A program made the translations under genes and the position numbers. From Craspedostauros australis (lineage: Eukaryota; Bacillariophyta; Bacillariophyceae; Mastogloiales; Achnanthaceae), in contig JAMXDE010000020.1 of NCBI GenBank assembly GCA_026770025.1, positions 310,001 through 374,000 of the forward strand: a DNA stretch of 64,000 nt, read 5' to 3'. Of this stretch, positions 1 to 10,826 are shown piece after piece; within the stretch, counting starts at the first letter, position 1, and every line of letters begins with the position of its first letter. The notes beneath the pieces are model-generated. The model was not told the DNA's origin. It saw only the letters and a program-made list of their open reading frames with translations, and made no database searches.

Positions 1-428
1 CAAGATCGTCTTCCCAGGTACCTAGACTCATAGTGACAAGGCACAGAATGAGCACAAACACCCCCACCCTCCCAGAAGCAAGATTGATGGGAGAAGACAG
101 AGAACACGAGCAAGTTATTGTGAAAGGAGATTGGGCAAAAACGTGCAGATACTGTGCATTTCTGGCTGCAAATGCAAGACTTTCTGGCAAGGAGGGAACC
201 AAACCTAAACGGGTTACCAGGATGTGTAGCTTCTGCCGAGTCTATTTCTGTAGGGATCATTGGGGTATATACCATGGAAAGAAGTGAAACAGACACAAAC
301 AAAAAATCAGTAGTTTCTCACGATAACACTAGTTGTGAGGGGTACAGACTTAGTTTTCACGTAGGCCCTGGTAGGGAAAATTCGTTCAAAAAACAACTAG
401 TGTCATTATATCGCCCATAATATGGGCG
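1..428 (+). mobile_element. right end of a piggyBac-like DNA transposon (5' part outside window)
   Basis: The C-terminal Cys-rich piece of a piggyBac-type transposase is followed by about 140 bp of non-coding DNA and then by TTAA at 429-432, the target tetranucleotide used by the piggyBac superfamily. Two inverted copies of the motif ATRACACTAGTTGT lie in the tail (about 323-336 and, on the other strand, about 394-407), as expected for subterminal transposase-binding repeats. The last 17 bases, 412-428, are a perfect palindrome (CGCCCATA-A-TATGGGCG) abutting the TTAA. The left end is outside the window, so completeness cannot be judged. Confidence 0.65.
3..287 (+). CDS. piggyBac-like transposase, C-terminal fragment (cut by window edge)
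   Basis: The reading frame is open from the first base of the window and ends at the stop at 285-287, so only about 94 C-terminal residues are visible. They hold a Cys/His cluster: CRYC, then CSFC about 30 residues later, then C-R-D-H and a final H-GKK. This arrangement matches the zinc-binding Cys-rich C-terminal domain of piggyBac transposases, which binds the terminal repeats. The DDE catalytic core would lie upstream, outside the window. No ATG is needed because the frame enters from the left. The match is to the family signature only; subfamily is unknown. Confidence 0.7.
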   Translation, partial: RSSSQVPRLIVTRHRMSTNTPTLPEARLMGEDREHEQVIVKGDWAKTCRYCAFLAANARLSGKEGTKPKRVTRMCSFCRVYFCRDHWGIYHGKK

Positions 429-432
429 TTAA

Positions 433-935
433 GCTCCGGTCGTAAAGGGATAATACACTCCGCTACTTGTACCGTAGACCATCCTGAAAGTCTCTGATTG
501 AATGCAGGTGCTGCGATGCCTGATCGATTTGCGACGAGCGCAGACTACCCACACTCTGTCTCTCTCCCTTTCTGCGAGTAGTCGTAGGTTCGCTCGGTCA
601 ACGGGACCACGACTGGACTTGTTTGGTCACGATTGAGTCACGAGTGCGTATCTTGTTTCGCGAAAAGGAGACGAGCATGAGACGGTGACAGCCAAAGCAT
701 CGGAACATCGCCATCGCCCTCCCCTTCGGATTCTGTTTGACATGGACGTTTCCCTTGTTGTTGGCAACATCCATCAGAATTGCAATTGCAATTGCGGCCA
801 TCATCGGATCCATCTCTCGTACACGAAATCGCTTCCACGATCTACGTATTTCCACGCTGCTCATCACACTTCGACTCAGCTCAACACAACTCAGCGCAAC
901 ACAATTCGACTCAGTTCTACCAGCCAACAACAATC
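433..935. other. spacer and 5' region of the thioredoxin gene
   Basis: No coding segment is convincing. The last 100 bases are rich in CAACACAACTC-type short words and probably form the 5' UTR of the thioredoxin gene starting at 936. Confidence 0.5.
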
Positions 936-1815
936 ATGATGAAGACCGCATCCTCCGTTTCCCTTTGCCTGGCATTGCTCACTATGCAGGCGACTGCCTT
1001 CACATCGCCATCCTACTCGATGGCTGTTCAGCACCAGGCATCCAAGACCATTCTGCGCATGGCAGAAGATGACGGTGAAGAGAAGGCGGCACCGTTGGTC
1101 AGCGGTGAACAATTGGAAATGCTCATGACGGAATGGGATCAACCGCTGGTTGTGGATGCCTACGCAACATGGTACGTATTGGGTGAAGTAGAGCATCGAG
1201 AAGATTACTGGGGACTTCTTCGAGTGTGTCCTCCATTGCATTGTGCGAGGGAGTCGGACGACATGTTGTACCTGTACCTATGCGCGTATGCATGCAGTTG
1301 TTGCTGTTGTTGTTGCTGTTGCTGTTGCTGTTACTGTTGCTGTTACTGTTGCAAATAGATGCCCCACTCTCGTCGTCTCTATTACACTACGAATCAACAA
1401 CAACAATCTCACACGGTCCACCGTCTATGTATCTCTCTCTCTCTTCTGATTCTTTCCTTCTTCTCACATTTAAACAAATGAACGAACGAACCAACCAACC
1501 ATCTAACATTAACGATCCAGGTGCGGCCCTTGCCTCCTCATGGCACCGGAATTCGAATCCGCGGCGCAAGAACTGAAGGGCAAGGTCCGATTTGCCAAGC
1601 TGGACACCGACAAGGACGAGCAGATGGCATCGCAGTTGAATATCATGGGCCTGCCAACGCTCCTGTTCTTGGACAAGTTTGAGGGTGACGAGAATGCCAA
1701 TCCGGAAGCACGTGCCGTCCTCAAAGGCAAGATCGAAGGTGCCTTGAGGAAGGACAACATCAAGGAGCTGTGCGAATTCTACTTCTTTGATGGGCCGCAG
1801 CCAAAGTTGACATGA
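936..1815 (+). CDS. plastid-targeted thioredoxin-like protein
   Basis: Two exons, 936-1171 and 1521-1815 (intron GTACGT...CCAG), give about 176 residues. Residues 1-20 form a hydrophobic signal peptide ending in ATAF|TSP, which resembles the ASAFAP motif of diatom plastid preproteins, so import into the plastid stroma is inferred. The mature part is a thioredoxin fold. The intron falls inside the Trp codon of the redox motif WCGPC, so the active site appears only after splicing. Further family marks are the cis-proline stretch MGLPTLLF and the KLDTDKDEQMA segment. The first of two adjacent ATGs was chosen. Likely role: thiol-disulfide reduction of plastid enzymes; the f, m, x or y subtype cannot be assigned by eye. 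It converges on the LRR gene. Confidence 0.85.
1297..1352. repeat. TTGCTG/TTACTG hexamer microsatellite in an intron
   Basis: About nine imperfect hexamer units, TTGTTG/TTGCTG/TTACTG, lie inside the thioredoxin intron and create a spurious open frame of Cys or Leu runs. Confidence 0.85.
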
Positions 1816-2584
1816 GCGAATGATGTGTGATTTGGACGGGATTGTTCGGTGATGACGGCGTCAGCTGTGCGCTTTTGCAAATGAGGTTCGGATGCAATCA
1901 ATCAGCTTCTGTCAAAATCGAGTTGAATCAGGTTGAGTACAGCTGGCAACGACGGTGCGATGCAAATGGACGTGACATGACATCACGGCACACAACCAAC
2001 GCTGTGATATCATGAAGTGCCACTTTACGAGTACTCGACAACATGCCAAGTTCTGTGCCCGCACACATGCGGCCACTTCATTTTATGAATTCAAGATGAG
2101 ACGGACATGGGATACTTACCTATGGAGTGCTCTGCAATGGCTCGTGCTGGATCGAACAGTCAGAACGAACAGCATGGACATTATACCGACCAGATCTGAC
2201 ACTGTGGAGCTGTCCTATTCTGCGCACTGAACTACTCTACGTCTAACTCCCGCACGACCCACCAACGCGTTTCACTCGGCTAGCAAATCATCAAAACAAG
2301 ATGTTAATACTCGTATGTATTATACTACGTAGATGTGCGCAAAATGCTGTATCACGTAGCACTGCACTAGAGTACGTACGAGTATTGCATGCCTTTCATG
2401 AAAAAATACATTCATCTTGCAACAAGCAGTATTCTGCGCAGAACACGATCATGGTGCTACTCGTAGTATGTATGTACGATTTAAGTGGTTGATTACGAGC
2501 TACTCCGTCGACTCCGTCCGCATGAATGAATCGATTCAACGTTTTATCATCATCAATCAACAACGGCTGTCACAAATGCTTGCA
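1816..2584. other. convergent intergenic region
   Basis: Holds the 3' ends of the thioredoxin (+) and LRR (-) genes. No coding signal seen. It contains four copies of the noncoding 8-mer TACGAGTA/TACTCGTA (2026, 2308, 2377, 2458), the densest cluster in the window. Confidence 0.5.
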
Positions 2585-5057
2585 TTAAAAGGTGGTGTTG
2601 AAGCTGTAGAAGTCGTCACGTTCGTAGTCACCCTCCCACAACGGATTCAGGTTGGCGGCATACTCGTGATCGTGACAAGTGTCGCTCTGATCGAAGCAGC
2701 AACTGCAGCAGTCGCAGGTGACCTCCTGGCAATCCACAAAGGCGAGGTTGAATGTGGTCTTCTGACACATGCTCGTGATGTTTCCGCTGACGCTCGTTCG
2801 GTCGAGGAAGAGGAAGCCTGTTGGTACAATAGCATGTGGTGAGTAAATGTTGTGTGACAATGGTCACGATAAAGGACACAACGGAGATAAGTAACGGGGA
2901 GACGTAAGATGGACATGTGAGACAATTGGTATGATACTACAGCATTCCCACCACAAGGAGTTCCACGAGAAAGACGACGAGGATACGATCATGTCCCAAC
3001 TGGCGCGAAATATTCCATCTCCACCAAAGCAGAAGAAGTCATGCGTGCGCAGTACTTACGGAGTTTGTCCAGCTGTTCGATTTGCTGTGGGATTGGATTG
3101 GTGAAGTTGTTGCGGTTCAGGAGAAGGAACTGGAGGTCGGCCAGGAGACCGATCGTGGATGGGATGGGACCGGTGAGGCCATTGTCGTCGAGATCCAGCA
3201 ATACGAGTTTGTTGAGGAGCGCCAGTTTATCGGCAGGGATTCTGCCGTTGCGGTTGGTATTCTTCCAGGACAGTTCACGCAGCTTGTCGAAGGTGTAGGT
3301 CCAAGATGGCAGCTCGCCCTCCGTCAATGGGTTCTCTGCGACGAAGAGGTAGGTGAGAAGAGAGAGCTGTCCGAATGTTTCTGGCAGCTCCCCCGTGATC
3401 TCGTTGTAGCTGAGGTCGAGGTGGGTCAAGGCCTTCAAGTTGGAGATGGTGGAGGGGATCTTGGAGCTGAACGAGTTTCCGTGCAGGGCCAGGAACTCCA
3501 GGCTTTCGTTTGGTTTGGTGGGCATAAGGAGAGCGTTGTCCAGGTTATTGTCATGGAGGTCCAATATTCTCAGGTTGGGAAGATCCAGGACGAAACGAGG
3601 GAGGGGATCGCTGAGCTGGTTAGAGGATATGTCCAGAATCTCGAGGTTGCTGGATGAGGTGGAGATACCAGTCTCGAGAGATCCGGTGAAGCCGTTATCC
3701 TCCAGGTACGCGAGTCTGAGTTTGGGGAGCTCCCAGATCCAGCCAAGCGTTCCGGTGAAGGAGTTGTCATCCAAGCCCATGACTTCGAGCTGCTTGAGCT
3801 CTTTGAGACCAGTTGGGATGGGTCCGTCCATGATGTTGTCGGAGAAGTAGAGGAACCTGAGGTTGCTCCATTCCGAGATCCAGGTTGGGATCGGCCCCGT
3901 GAGCCTGTTGTGCGGGAAGACGAAGGTCGTGAGCCGCGTGAGCTTGCGGAAGGTGTCCGGGACAGGTCCGCTGATGAGATTGCCGATGGATTCCATGTAC
4001 GTCATGTCGGTGATGTGTCCCAATTCATCCGGCAGCGGTCCCGAGAGGTTGTTGAAGACTGAGATTGTGGGATGGTGAGTGAATGAGTGAGAGAGCAGGA
4101 AGTCAATGCAAGATGAGGATGCCGCAAATGTTGGAGAGCAGTGGCCCGTATGGACGAGAAGTATGGAAGTGCGAATGTCTATGTGAGAAATGGACATGAT
4201 CCATGGCAGAAGATTCGTGGTTGTGGTTGAGAAGAAGCGCATCGGGCGCTAGATGTACGACATCATAACATGGCATCATGGCATGGCATCATCACATGGT
4301 ATTACTGTGTACAAATCTGCAGGCACGTACTGAAGGAGATGCCCTTCACGCGGCGGCTGGAATCGCAGAGAACCCCGGTCTTGCCAATGGGTTTATCGAA
4401 GATGTAGAACCAGTCGCAGACATCGTGCTCGCTGAGGAAGGCGAGCTGGAAGTTCCAGGCTGGACCGTTGGTGGTATGGTACAACACCACCATGGCGTAG
4501 CGGGAAATGAACTTGTGGCCCTCAGCGCTGTTGATGTCGCCGGAGGGCACGTCGAGCTGCGCGGGATCCGTCTCGGCAAGCCACTTGACGGCGCGGTTCT
4601 GCGCACTGCGCGAGGCAACGAAGTCCTCGTCGTTGCTGACGCCCTGGCCGAGGATGTATTTTTGAATGCGCAGAGCACGTTCCCTCTTGGATTCCTCCGT
4701 ATTTTCTGCGTTGGTGGATCGCGACGAGCTGCCGCCCGCGCCTGGCAATGTCAAGCCCAGCGTGAGGCCCACGATGGCAGCCAGGAGCAAAACGCACAGG
4801 GCAAGGACGATGATGAGATTGGGTCGGTTGTTGCGTGAATGCGAAGGCAGTTCCGCGGGCGTTGGCAGCGAGTGCTCATTGGCGTCATTGTCCACCTCAA
4901 CGGGGTACGCGGCCGGATCGTCGCTGCCCTGTTGAACATGCATCTGCTCAGCATTTGCGTTTGCATCTGCTTGCGTTTGCTGTTGCATCTGCTGCTGCTG
5001 GGATTCCATTGTGTCCGTGACAGGTGCCCCTGCTGGCGGTGGTGGCATTTGGTCCAT
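2585..5057 (-). CDS. single-pass membrane leucine-rich-repeat protein
   Basis: Three exons on the minus strand, 5057-4331, 4058-3060 and 2817-2585, join in frame (GTACGT and GTAAGT donors; CTCAG and AACAG acceptors) to give about 652 residues. Residues 1-80 are hydrophilic and Gln/Pro-rich. Residues 81-104 form one transmembrane helix (LIIVLALCVLLLAAIVGLTL). A conserved ectodomain with NGPAW and VCDWF follows, then about 14 plant-type LRRs of the form LxxLxxLxxLxLxxNxLxGxIP. The end is a Cys-rich cap (CQEVTCDCCSCC). This architecture is a very common, expanded family in diatoms. Ligand and function are unknown; a receptor-like or adhesion role is inferred. There is no kinase domain. Confidence 0.85.
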
Positions 5058-6078
5058 GGTCTTCAGTGTCGGTTGCTCGATAGAGTACGGCCTATTATAT
5101 AGAATATGATAATACGTTATCTGTGATGGACAATGATGATGCAGGATGAAATAGGCGGTCCACAATTTGTGATTGATGAATCTGCTTTCTCACAACCAGA
5201 GCACCTGTTGTTATTATTCCTGTTGCAATTCCTTTTCACACAGACAGCATCGCAAACAAGGTGGTTTGTGCTGTCGCAAACGGCTTTCCCGATGGTTTGG
5301 TGGAGAAAGAAGAGGAGAAGGTGGAAGCAGTCCCAGACAACGCGCAAATGCTCGCATTGCTTCCTTCTTGGGTGCACGTTGTTGTCATTTTTTGCGCACC
5401 TGCATGTCGCAGTCGTCCATTCTTCCGAAAACGCCGCGGTGCGTTGGCTGTGTCGTTCTGCGCTTTCTTGTTCCGATTGTCTCATTCCAAAAATTTCGCC
5501 TCGTTGCGCGCAGGTTGATCGGAATGAACGTCGAGCTTTCTATTGTGAGTGGAACCAATTAAACCGTAGTTTAACGTCATCTTCAGTTGAAGGTCGCGGT
5601 GAAACTAGATTAATTTTATTTTCATTCTCTATTATTTCTGAACTCACAAATCGAAATCGAGGAGACTTGTCTCGTTCTTGTCGCTGCGACACGATGTCAT
5701 CGTCAAATCACGTCATCATACTATCGGAGCAGATTAGCAGAGCCACACTCCCACCATACCAGTACGACCTATGCATGTGCGGTGCCATCCACTGAAGAGA
5801 GCCATACATACATTCAGGGTGACGCATTTCATCTGAAAACATAGCATCGTTTCAATTCTACGCAGCAATGTATTATCATCGAGTGCAACAATGTGATGCT
5901 TGTGTTTGTCCTCTTGCGGCATTCTCCGAGATCGGTTGCGATTGCAAAAAACAAGTTGAGTATTCCATCTCCTACCGTTCCACCGCATCATTTCTGTTCC
6001 ATCCATTCCACCATTCGCCAGCGTTGTAGGTATGTTGATTCGATGGCACTCAATTGCACTCATTCGAATTGCACGGTC
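5058..6078. other. intergenic region
   Basis: About 1 kb between two minus-strand genes. Open frames here have no protein-like composition and none was accepted. The part next to 5058 should hold the promoter of the LRR gene. Confidence 0.4.
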
Positions 6079-6919
6079 TTATTTTCCCTCCATATATCTT
6101 CTATCATCTTCCTCCGTCTCGGCCGTGGCCTTCAGGATGCTGGCATAGAACAGGAACAAGCAAGTTGGTATCGAGACCACTGTCAGGGCGGCGGTTGCCG
6201 CAAATCCCAGCTGCTCCGCGTCTCCTGTCAGCTCGAACACGCATCCTGCAATGGGTCATTTTCATAGTGCAGGCGGTGTGCATTTCCATCATGAATTCCA
6301 AGCAGTGTGTCGTCGATATTCCAGTTCATAGATCAGTTCATGTTGTGTGATGTTATGACGCGAAATGGAGCGTCGTATGTGCGAGTAGCGCAGAGATTCC
6401 AGATGACATTATTGAGATTGAATCGAGGTCGAGTGAAGTGGAGCGGAGCAAAAAGCAAATGGAAGTGAGTATGGTTTCGCTTGATGCTTTGTCTCTTTTC
6501 TGTCCTTCCTTGACGCCTCCCCACACTTTCGACAGTGCTTCACCTGTCAATATGCAGAAATAACCATGGACGCATCACAAAGTCAACACATGAAAGGATC
6601 ATCACATGCGTTGCGTACCTGTTCCGATGATACCAAGGATCATTGACGAAGCCAGAAGCAGAGGAGATGGGACGTCGAGAGGATATTCGGTCGTTGGCTC
6701 CTCCACAGCCTTGGGTGGTGATGAAGGTTCAGGAACCGCAACGTCGGTGGGAGTCTCGGACTTGGTTGGATCTTCCGAAAAGATCGCAGTCTGTGGATGA
6801 CGCGAGATGATCCCGTTCTTGCTCAATCCTGGCGCAACCTGGCTGGGGCCCACGGTGAAGGCCGACACGCTCCACACAGAGACGATCAAACACACGATTC
6901 TTGCAGCAACGGATCTCAT
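6079..6919 (-). CDS. small plastid-targeted membrane protein, unknown function
   Basis: Two exons on the minus strand, 6919-6619 and 6245-6079, join in frame (donor GTACGC, acceptor TTGCAG) to give 155 residues. The N-terminus is a signal peptide ending in VSAF|TVG, an ASAFAP-like plastid signature. A Pro/Ser/Glu-rich linker follows, then two hydrophobic helices, the first spanning the splice junction (PLLLASSMILGIIGTG) and the second around LTVVSIPTCLFLFYA. A charged tail, KATAETEEDD, ends the protein. The topology suggests a two-helix thylakoid or envelope protein. I do not recognise the family. The intron of 373 nt could hide another small exon, but the direct join is clean. Confidence 0.65.
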
Positions 6920-7782
6920 CTTTCTCTTTGAATGTGGTAGTGTACGGGTATTGCAATGGTTGCGAGGTATGGAGTGGAGGTGTTGGTTCCGATGACTCTC
7001 TTCAGCAACGATGACGCTCTCTCTCTCTCTCTCTCTCTCTCTCGTAGTTGGTGGACGTGTTGGCCGTGTTACTTGTGAGATCTTCGGAAGCGCGCGTTTT
7101 TACTGTTGTTGTCGCCGTGGTCTTGTCACAATCTGCGTCACTCTTCTTCAACTTCCATCGACGAGATTCCATTCCATCCAGTCAATACTCCCGTTGTGGT
7201 CCGCTGGGTCAAGGAACAAGCAAAGAACTCTTTCCGACGACCACATCGACCAATCGATCGAACATATAAATTTATTCAGATCTTAATAACACTACATAAA
7301 CAATCTGTTGCCACCGCGAGCAAGGCGGGTCACAAAAACCGTTTTTTCCTGCTTCCGCCACACGAAATGGGAACAACAGCCCAAATCAACAACATTTCAC
7401 ACACAACGATCAACAAAGCCAACCAACCAACCAACGAACTAACGAACAAATTCGTACAACAAGCAAGAGCGAGACACAACCAAACAAACCAACAGAAAAG
7501 CGAAGGCCGTGTGCGCAACAAGGATCCTCCAACCCGCTTTGTCCCACGAATTGGTATTGTACGGGAAGGTCCCAGAAAAGTGGTACGAAGTAGAAGAAAC
7601 TGACGTAGTGAAGCCTCATTCAAGTTGAGAGAAACGCGGAGAGGCTCATTGAGACAAGGACGAAGTCACAGACAACAGAGGCTACGATTCAACATCGATA
7701 GGTGTGGACACAGCATCTTCCGAACAACAAGTTACCATCAGCACCAACAACAGCAGCAGCACCGCCCAAAGAGAGACCCACC
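6920..7782. other. divergent promoter region
   Basis: Spacer of about 860 bases between the minus-strand plastid protein and the plus-strand reductase, expected to hold both promoters. It contains a CT dinucleotide run and A-rich tracts (CAACCAACCAACC). No gene seen. Confidence 0.5.
7017..7043. repeat. (CT)n microsatellite
   Basis: About 13 uninterrupted CT units in the divergent promoter region. Confidence 0.9.
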
Positions 7783-10210
7783 ATGAGCGAAGGTGTGGAG
7801 CAGGGGATCCGCTCCCAGCGGGAGCAGGAGCTGTTGGCGTTGCGAGAGAAGGGCCTGGCTAAGACGAGGAAGACGAAGATCAATGACTGTAAGTGATGCG
7901 ATGCGGACCATGCGCGATCATCATTGTGCTTTGCATCTTCGTTCCTGGCAATCTCTCTGTCTTCCTCTTTCCTCTGCCTCTCTTTCTTGCTACTCGTACC
8001 TAAACTTCCATGCAATGCCATCACGCCTTCATCCCTTTTGTGAACCTGCACTTACTCTGTACCTCCTCTGCACGCCTTTTCTGAACAAACAAAAACAATC
8101 AAACGGATGAACCTCCAATTCAACTCCGATGTAGTCGCATCACCCATGACAACGCCAGAGCAATCGAAGAGGTTTCTTGCAACCATGAGAGACAAGAGCA
8201 AGGCAAAGGAGGTGTCATCTGAGTATAAGCCACCTACCAATTTGTCTGCGGATGGTGTCGACGCATGGTACATGATGCAACGTCAGCGCGAGCAGGAGAT
8301 GAGACGCAGGCGCGAGGAAGCTGCCGCCTTGCTGCGCGGGTACCGTGCGCCATACAACAAACGCAACCGCAAAAAGGACCGTGGCCGCGCGTCCATGGGC
8401 GATGAGTTGTCGGAATCGCTCACGGATCCATCGTCGAGCCCCGTGGCTTCGCGCAAACGCCGCCAATCCACGATGCCTCGATTGGAGCATCATTGGCCGC
8501 AGCATGGCAGCAACGATGGAGGCAATTTCGGATTTGATGAGAGCCGCAATCCAGCGGAAAATGAATTCGACCCGCTCGACAGAGAACGCTACTCCATGGG
8601 CGGGAGGGATTACTTTCGCACTGACGATCGTTCTCTTGTCAGTGGAGGATCCCGCGGCGGATCTCACCATCATGATCAGGGTTCGATGCGATCTGGCTCC
8701 CAGGCAGACTTCTTCATGAACAACGGTGGGAGAAACAACAGGCAGGGACCTGACTTCCTATCCCCTCGCGAGCTCAACTCGGCCTTCAACGTGTCCAACC
8801 TCATCGACACGACCGAATCCGAGAACCGCTTGAATGGAATGAACAAGCGCAAGGAGCTGCAGGCCGAAGAATCACTGCCATTGAAGCCACAGATGGAACC
8901 GACACCTGCGCATGAGCCGGCCTATCCGCACGTCGTGAAGAAAACACTCAGCGATGACGTGTCTCGTGAGAATGTGCCGGAAACCGTTTGGAGGGATTTC
9001 ATCAGCAACGGTACGTACTACTTGTGACGATTGCGCACGTTTCCGCTCGATACGAGCACGATAATGGAGGCGGAAGCTACACTACTCTGTACGCAACTCA
9101 GTGCATTTTGTTTGATCGCTGATTGTTTTCATTCTTTGTACACCACTCACACTTGGCAATAAACTCTGCCCCCATGTGTCTCTACCGTAATTTATGATTA
9201 TGCCGACACTATTGACAATCAACTCTGGTCTCGTCGTTGCAGAACCTGGTGCCAAGTTCCCACCGGAGAAGGGCCGATACCATCTCTACGCCTCTTACGC
9301 GTGCCCAGGATCGCACCGTGCGCTTATCATCCGTGCCTTGAAGGGATTGGAGGATGTTGTTTCCGTGACCATCGTGCACCCTACCTGGAGGCACACCAAC
9401 CCGGCGAACCCCGACGACAAACACAGGGGCTGGGTGTTTGGCGATCCGAATGGCAAGCCATTCCAAAACACATCGGGACGTGGTGGACCGTTCCCAGCAG
9501 CGTACGAAGGCAACGAGCCTGATCCCATCTTCGGTGCATTCAGCATCCGTGAGCTCTATGACCACGCCAAGGATACGTCTCGCAAGTACACCATCCCTCT
9601 GCTGTGGGACAAGAAGAACAACACCATCGTCAACAACGAATCCAGCGATATCTCTTACATGCTGAACACCTGCTTCAACATGTTCTCCAACAACTCCGAT
9701 CTGGACCTGTACACCGAGGACGATGAGGACGGCCTCGACAAGCTCAACGAGGTCAGCGAGTGGCTGTACCCAATGATGATCCATGGCGTGTACCGCTGCG
9801 GATTTGCAAAGACGCAGGAGGCCTACGACAATGCCATCGAGGAGTTGACGGAGGCATTCGACATGGCAGACGAGCTGCTGCAGAACCAACGCTACCTCAC
9901 GGGCAACGCACTCACGGATGCTGACATCCGTCTCTTCGTGACGTTGCTTCGTTTCGATGAGGTGTACGCTTTCTACTTCCGAGCCAACACGCGCCTTGTG
10001 ATGCTAACGCCTGCCTTGCTAGATTTCTGCCGCGAGATGTACCAGATGCCAGGAGTCGCCGAGACCTGCCAAATGGAACAAATCAAGGCGCATTTCTTTG
10101 GATCGCATGCCGAATGGAACAAATACTCCGTCATCCCGCGGGGTTTGGGATTCACAAAGTTGTTGGCAATCCCCCACACCCGGGAAGAGCATCTGCCGGT
10201 CGACAAGTAG
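7783..10210 (+). CDS. glutathionyl-hydroquinone reductase (ECM4/YqjG type) with long N-terminal extension
   Basis: Three exons, 7783-7888, 8135-9010 and 9243-10210, with GTAAGT and GTACGT donors, encode about 649 residues. The C-terminal 330 residues match Xi-class glutathione transferases (glutathionyl-hydroquinone reductases): WRDFISNG entry, GRYHLYASYACPGSHRA around the catalytic Cys, then GWVFGDPNG, a thioredoxin-like half ending at IVNNESSDI, and a helical C-domain with LTDADIRLF. These enzymes remove glutathione from glutathionyl-quinones. The usual CPWAH motif is CPGSH here. The N-terminal 320 residues are unusual: a basic, Arg/Glu-rich helix (MMQRQREQEMRRRREEAA) followed by a low-complexity disordered stretch. 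Cytosolic location is assumed because no targeting signal is seen. Confidence 0.85.
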
Positions 10211-10826
10211 AGAGTGATAGGGTGGAGAAAGAAAGTGTGGCCAGGTATGCAGCTCCCGCCTCATCCGACTGAAGTTAATATCCGGACCAAAGGCAGCACC
10301 ACACCTGCTCTTTCGTGGATGCAGGACAGCGCAGCGCAACCAAACAGCACAACCATCTCCATGATACGGTATAATACGTGCGAGTACAACAGAAATGAAA
10401 TGTATGAAAGATCCCAACAATGGCGCAATTGCATTGTGTCCATTCCGACGGAACGAAACCAAAGCCAAGACAGAGCAGAGCAAACGAGGAGATTGCAAAG
10501 CTAAACAACAGAAACCATCAATTTACCGTAATGTGCCAACATAAAGACACCTTAGTTAATACAAAACAACAGATACGTATGGGATCTCACTGATGACCGC
10601 TCATCATGCAAACTCAGTTGATGACGAGCATGATCACGGCGTTGTCTTTGCTTGTTTGCCATCGGCACCACACCGCAATCGAACAAGATGATTGTATTCA
10701 TCGCATCGATGCCATGGTCCACGTTGCACAGGGTCATCATCGTATTGGAGTATGATATGGGTACTAATTGGATACTCTCATAATGATACATACGTAGGTG
10801 TATTCATGTCGATTGATCAGTGCAGG
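10211..10826. other. convergent intergenic region
   Basis: Holds the 3' ends of the reductase (+) and carrier (-) genes. No gene or RNA recognised. Confidence 0.45.

Noticed and set aside
780-1358. 192-codon frame ending in poly-Cys/Tyr
   Set aside because: It is thioredoxin exon 1 read through its intron; the tail is the translated TTGCTG microsatellite.
5133-5795. 220-codon plus-strand frame upstream of the LRR gene
   Set aside because: Composition is Ser/Cys/Arg-rich noise and it overlaps the expected LRR promoter.
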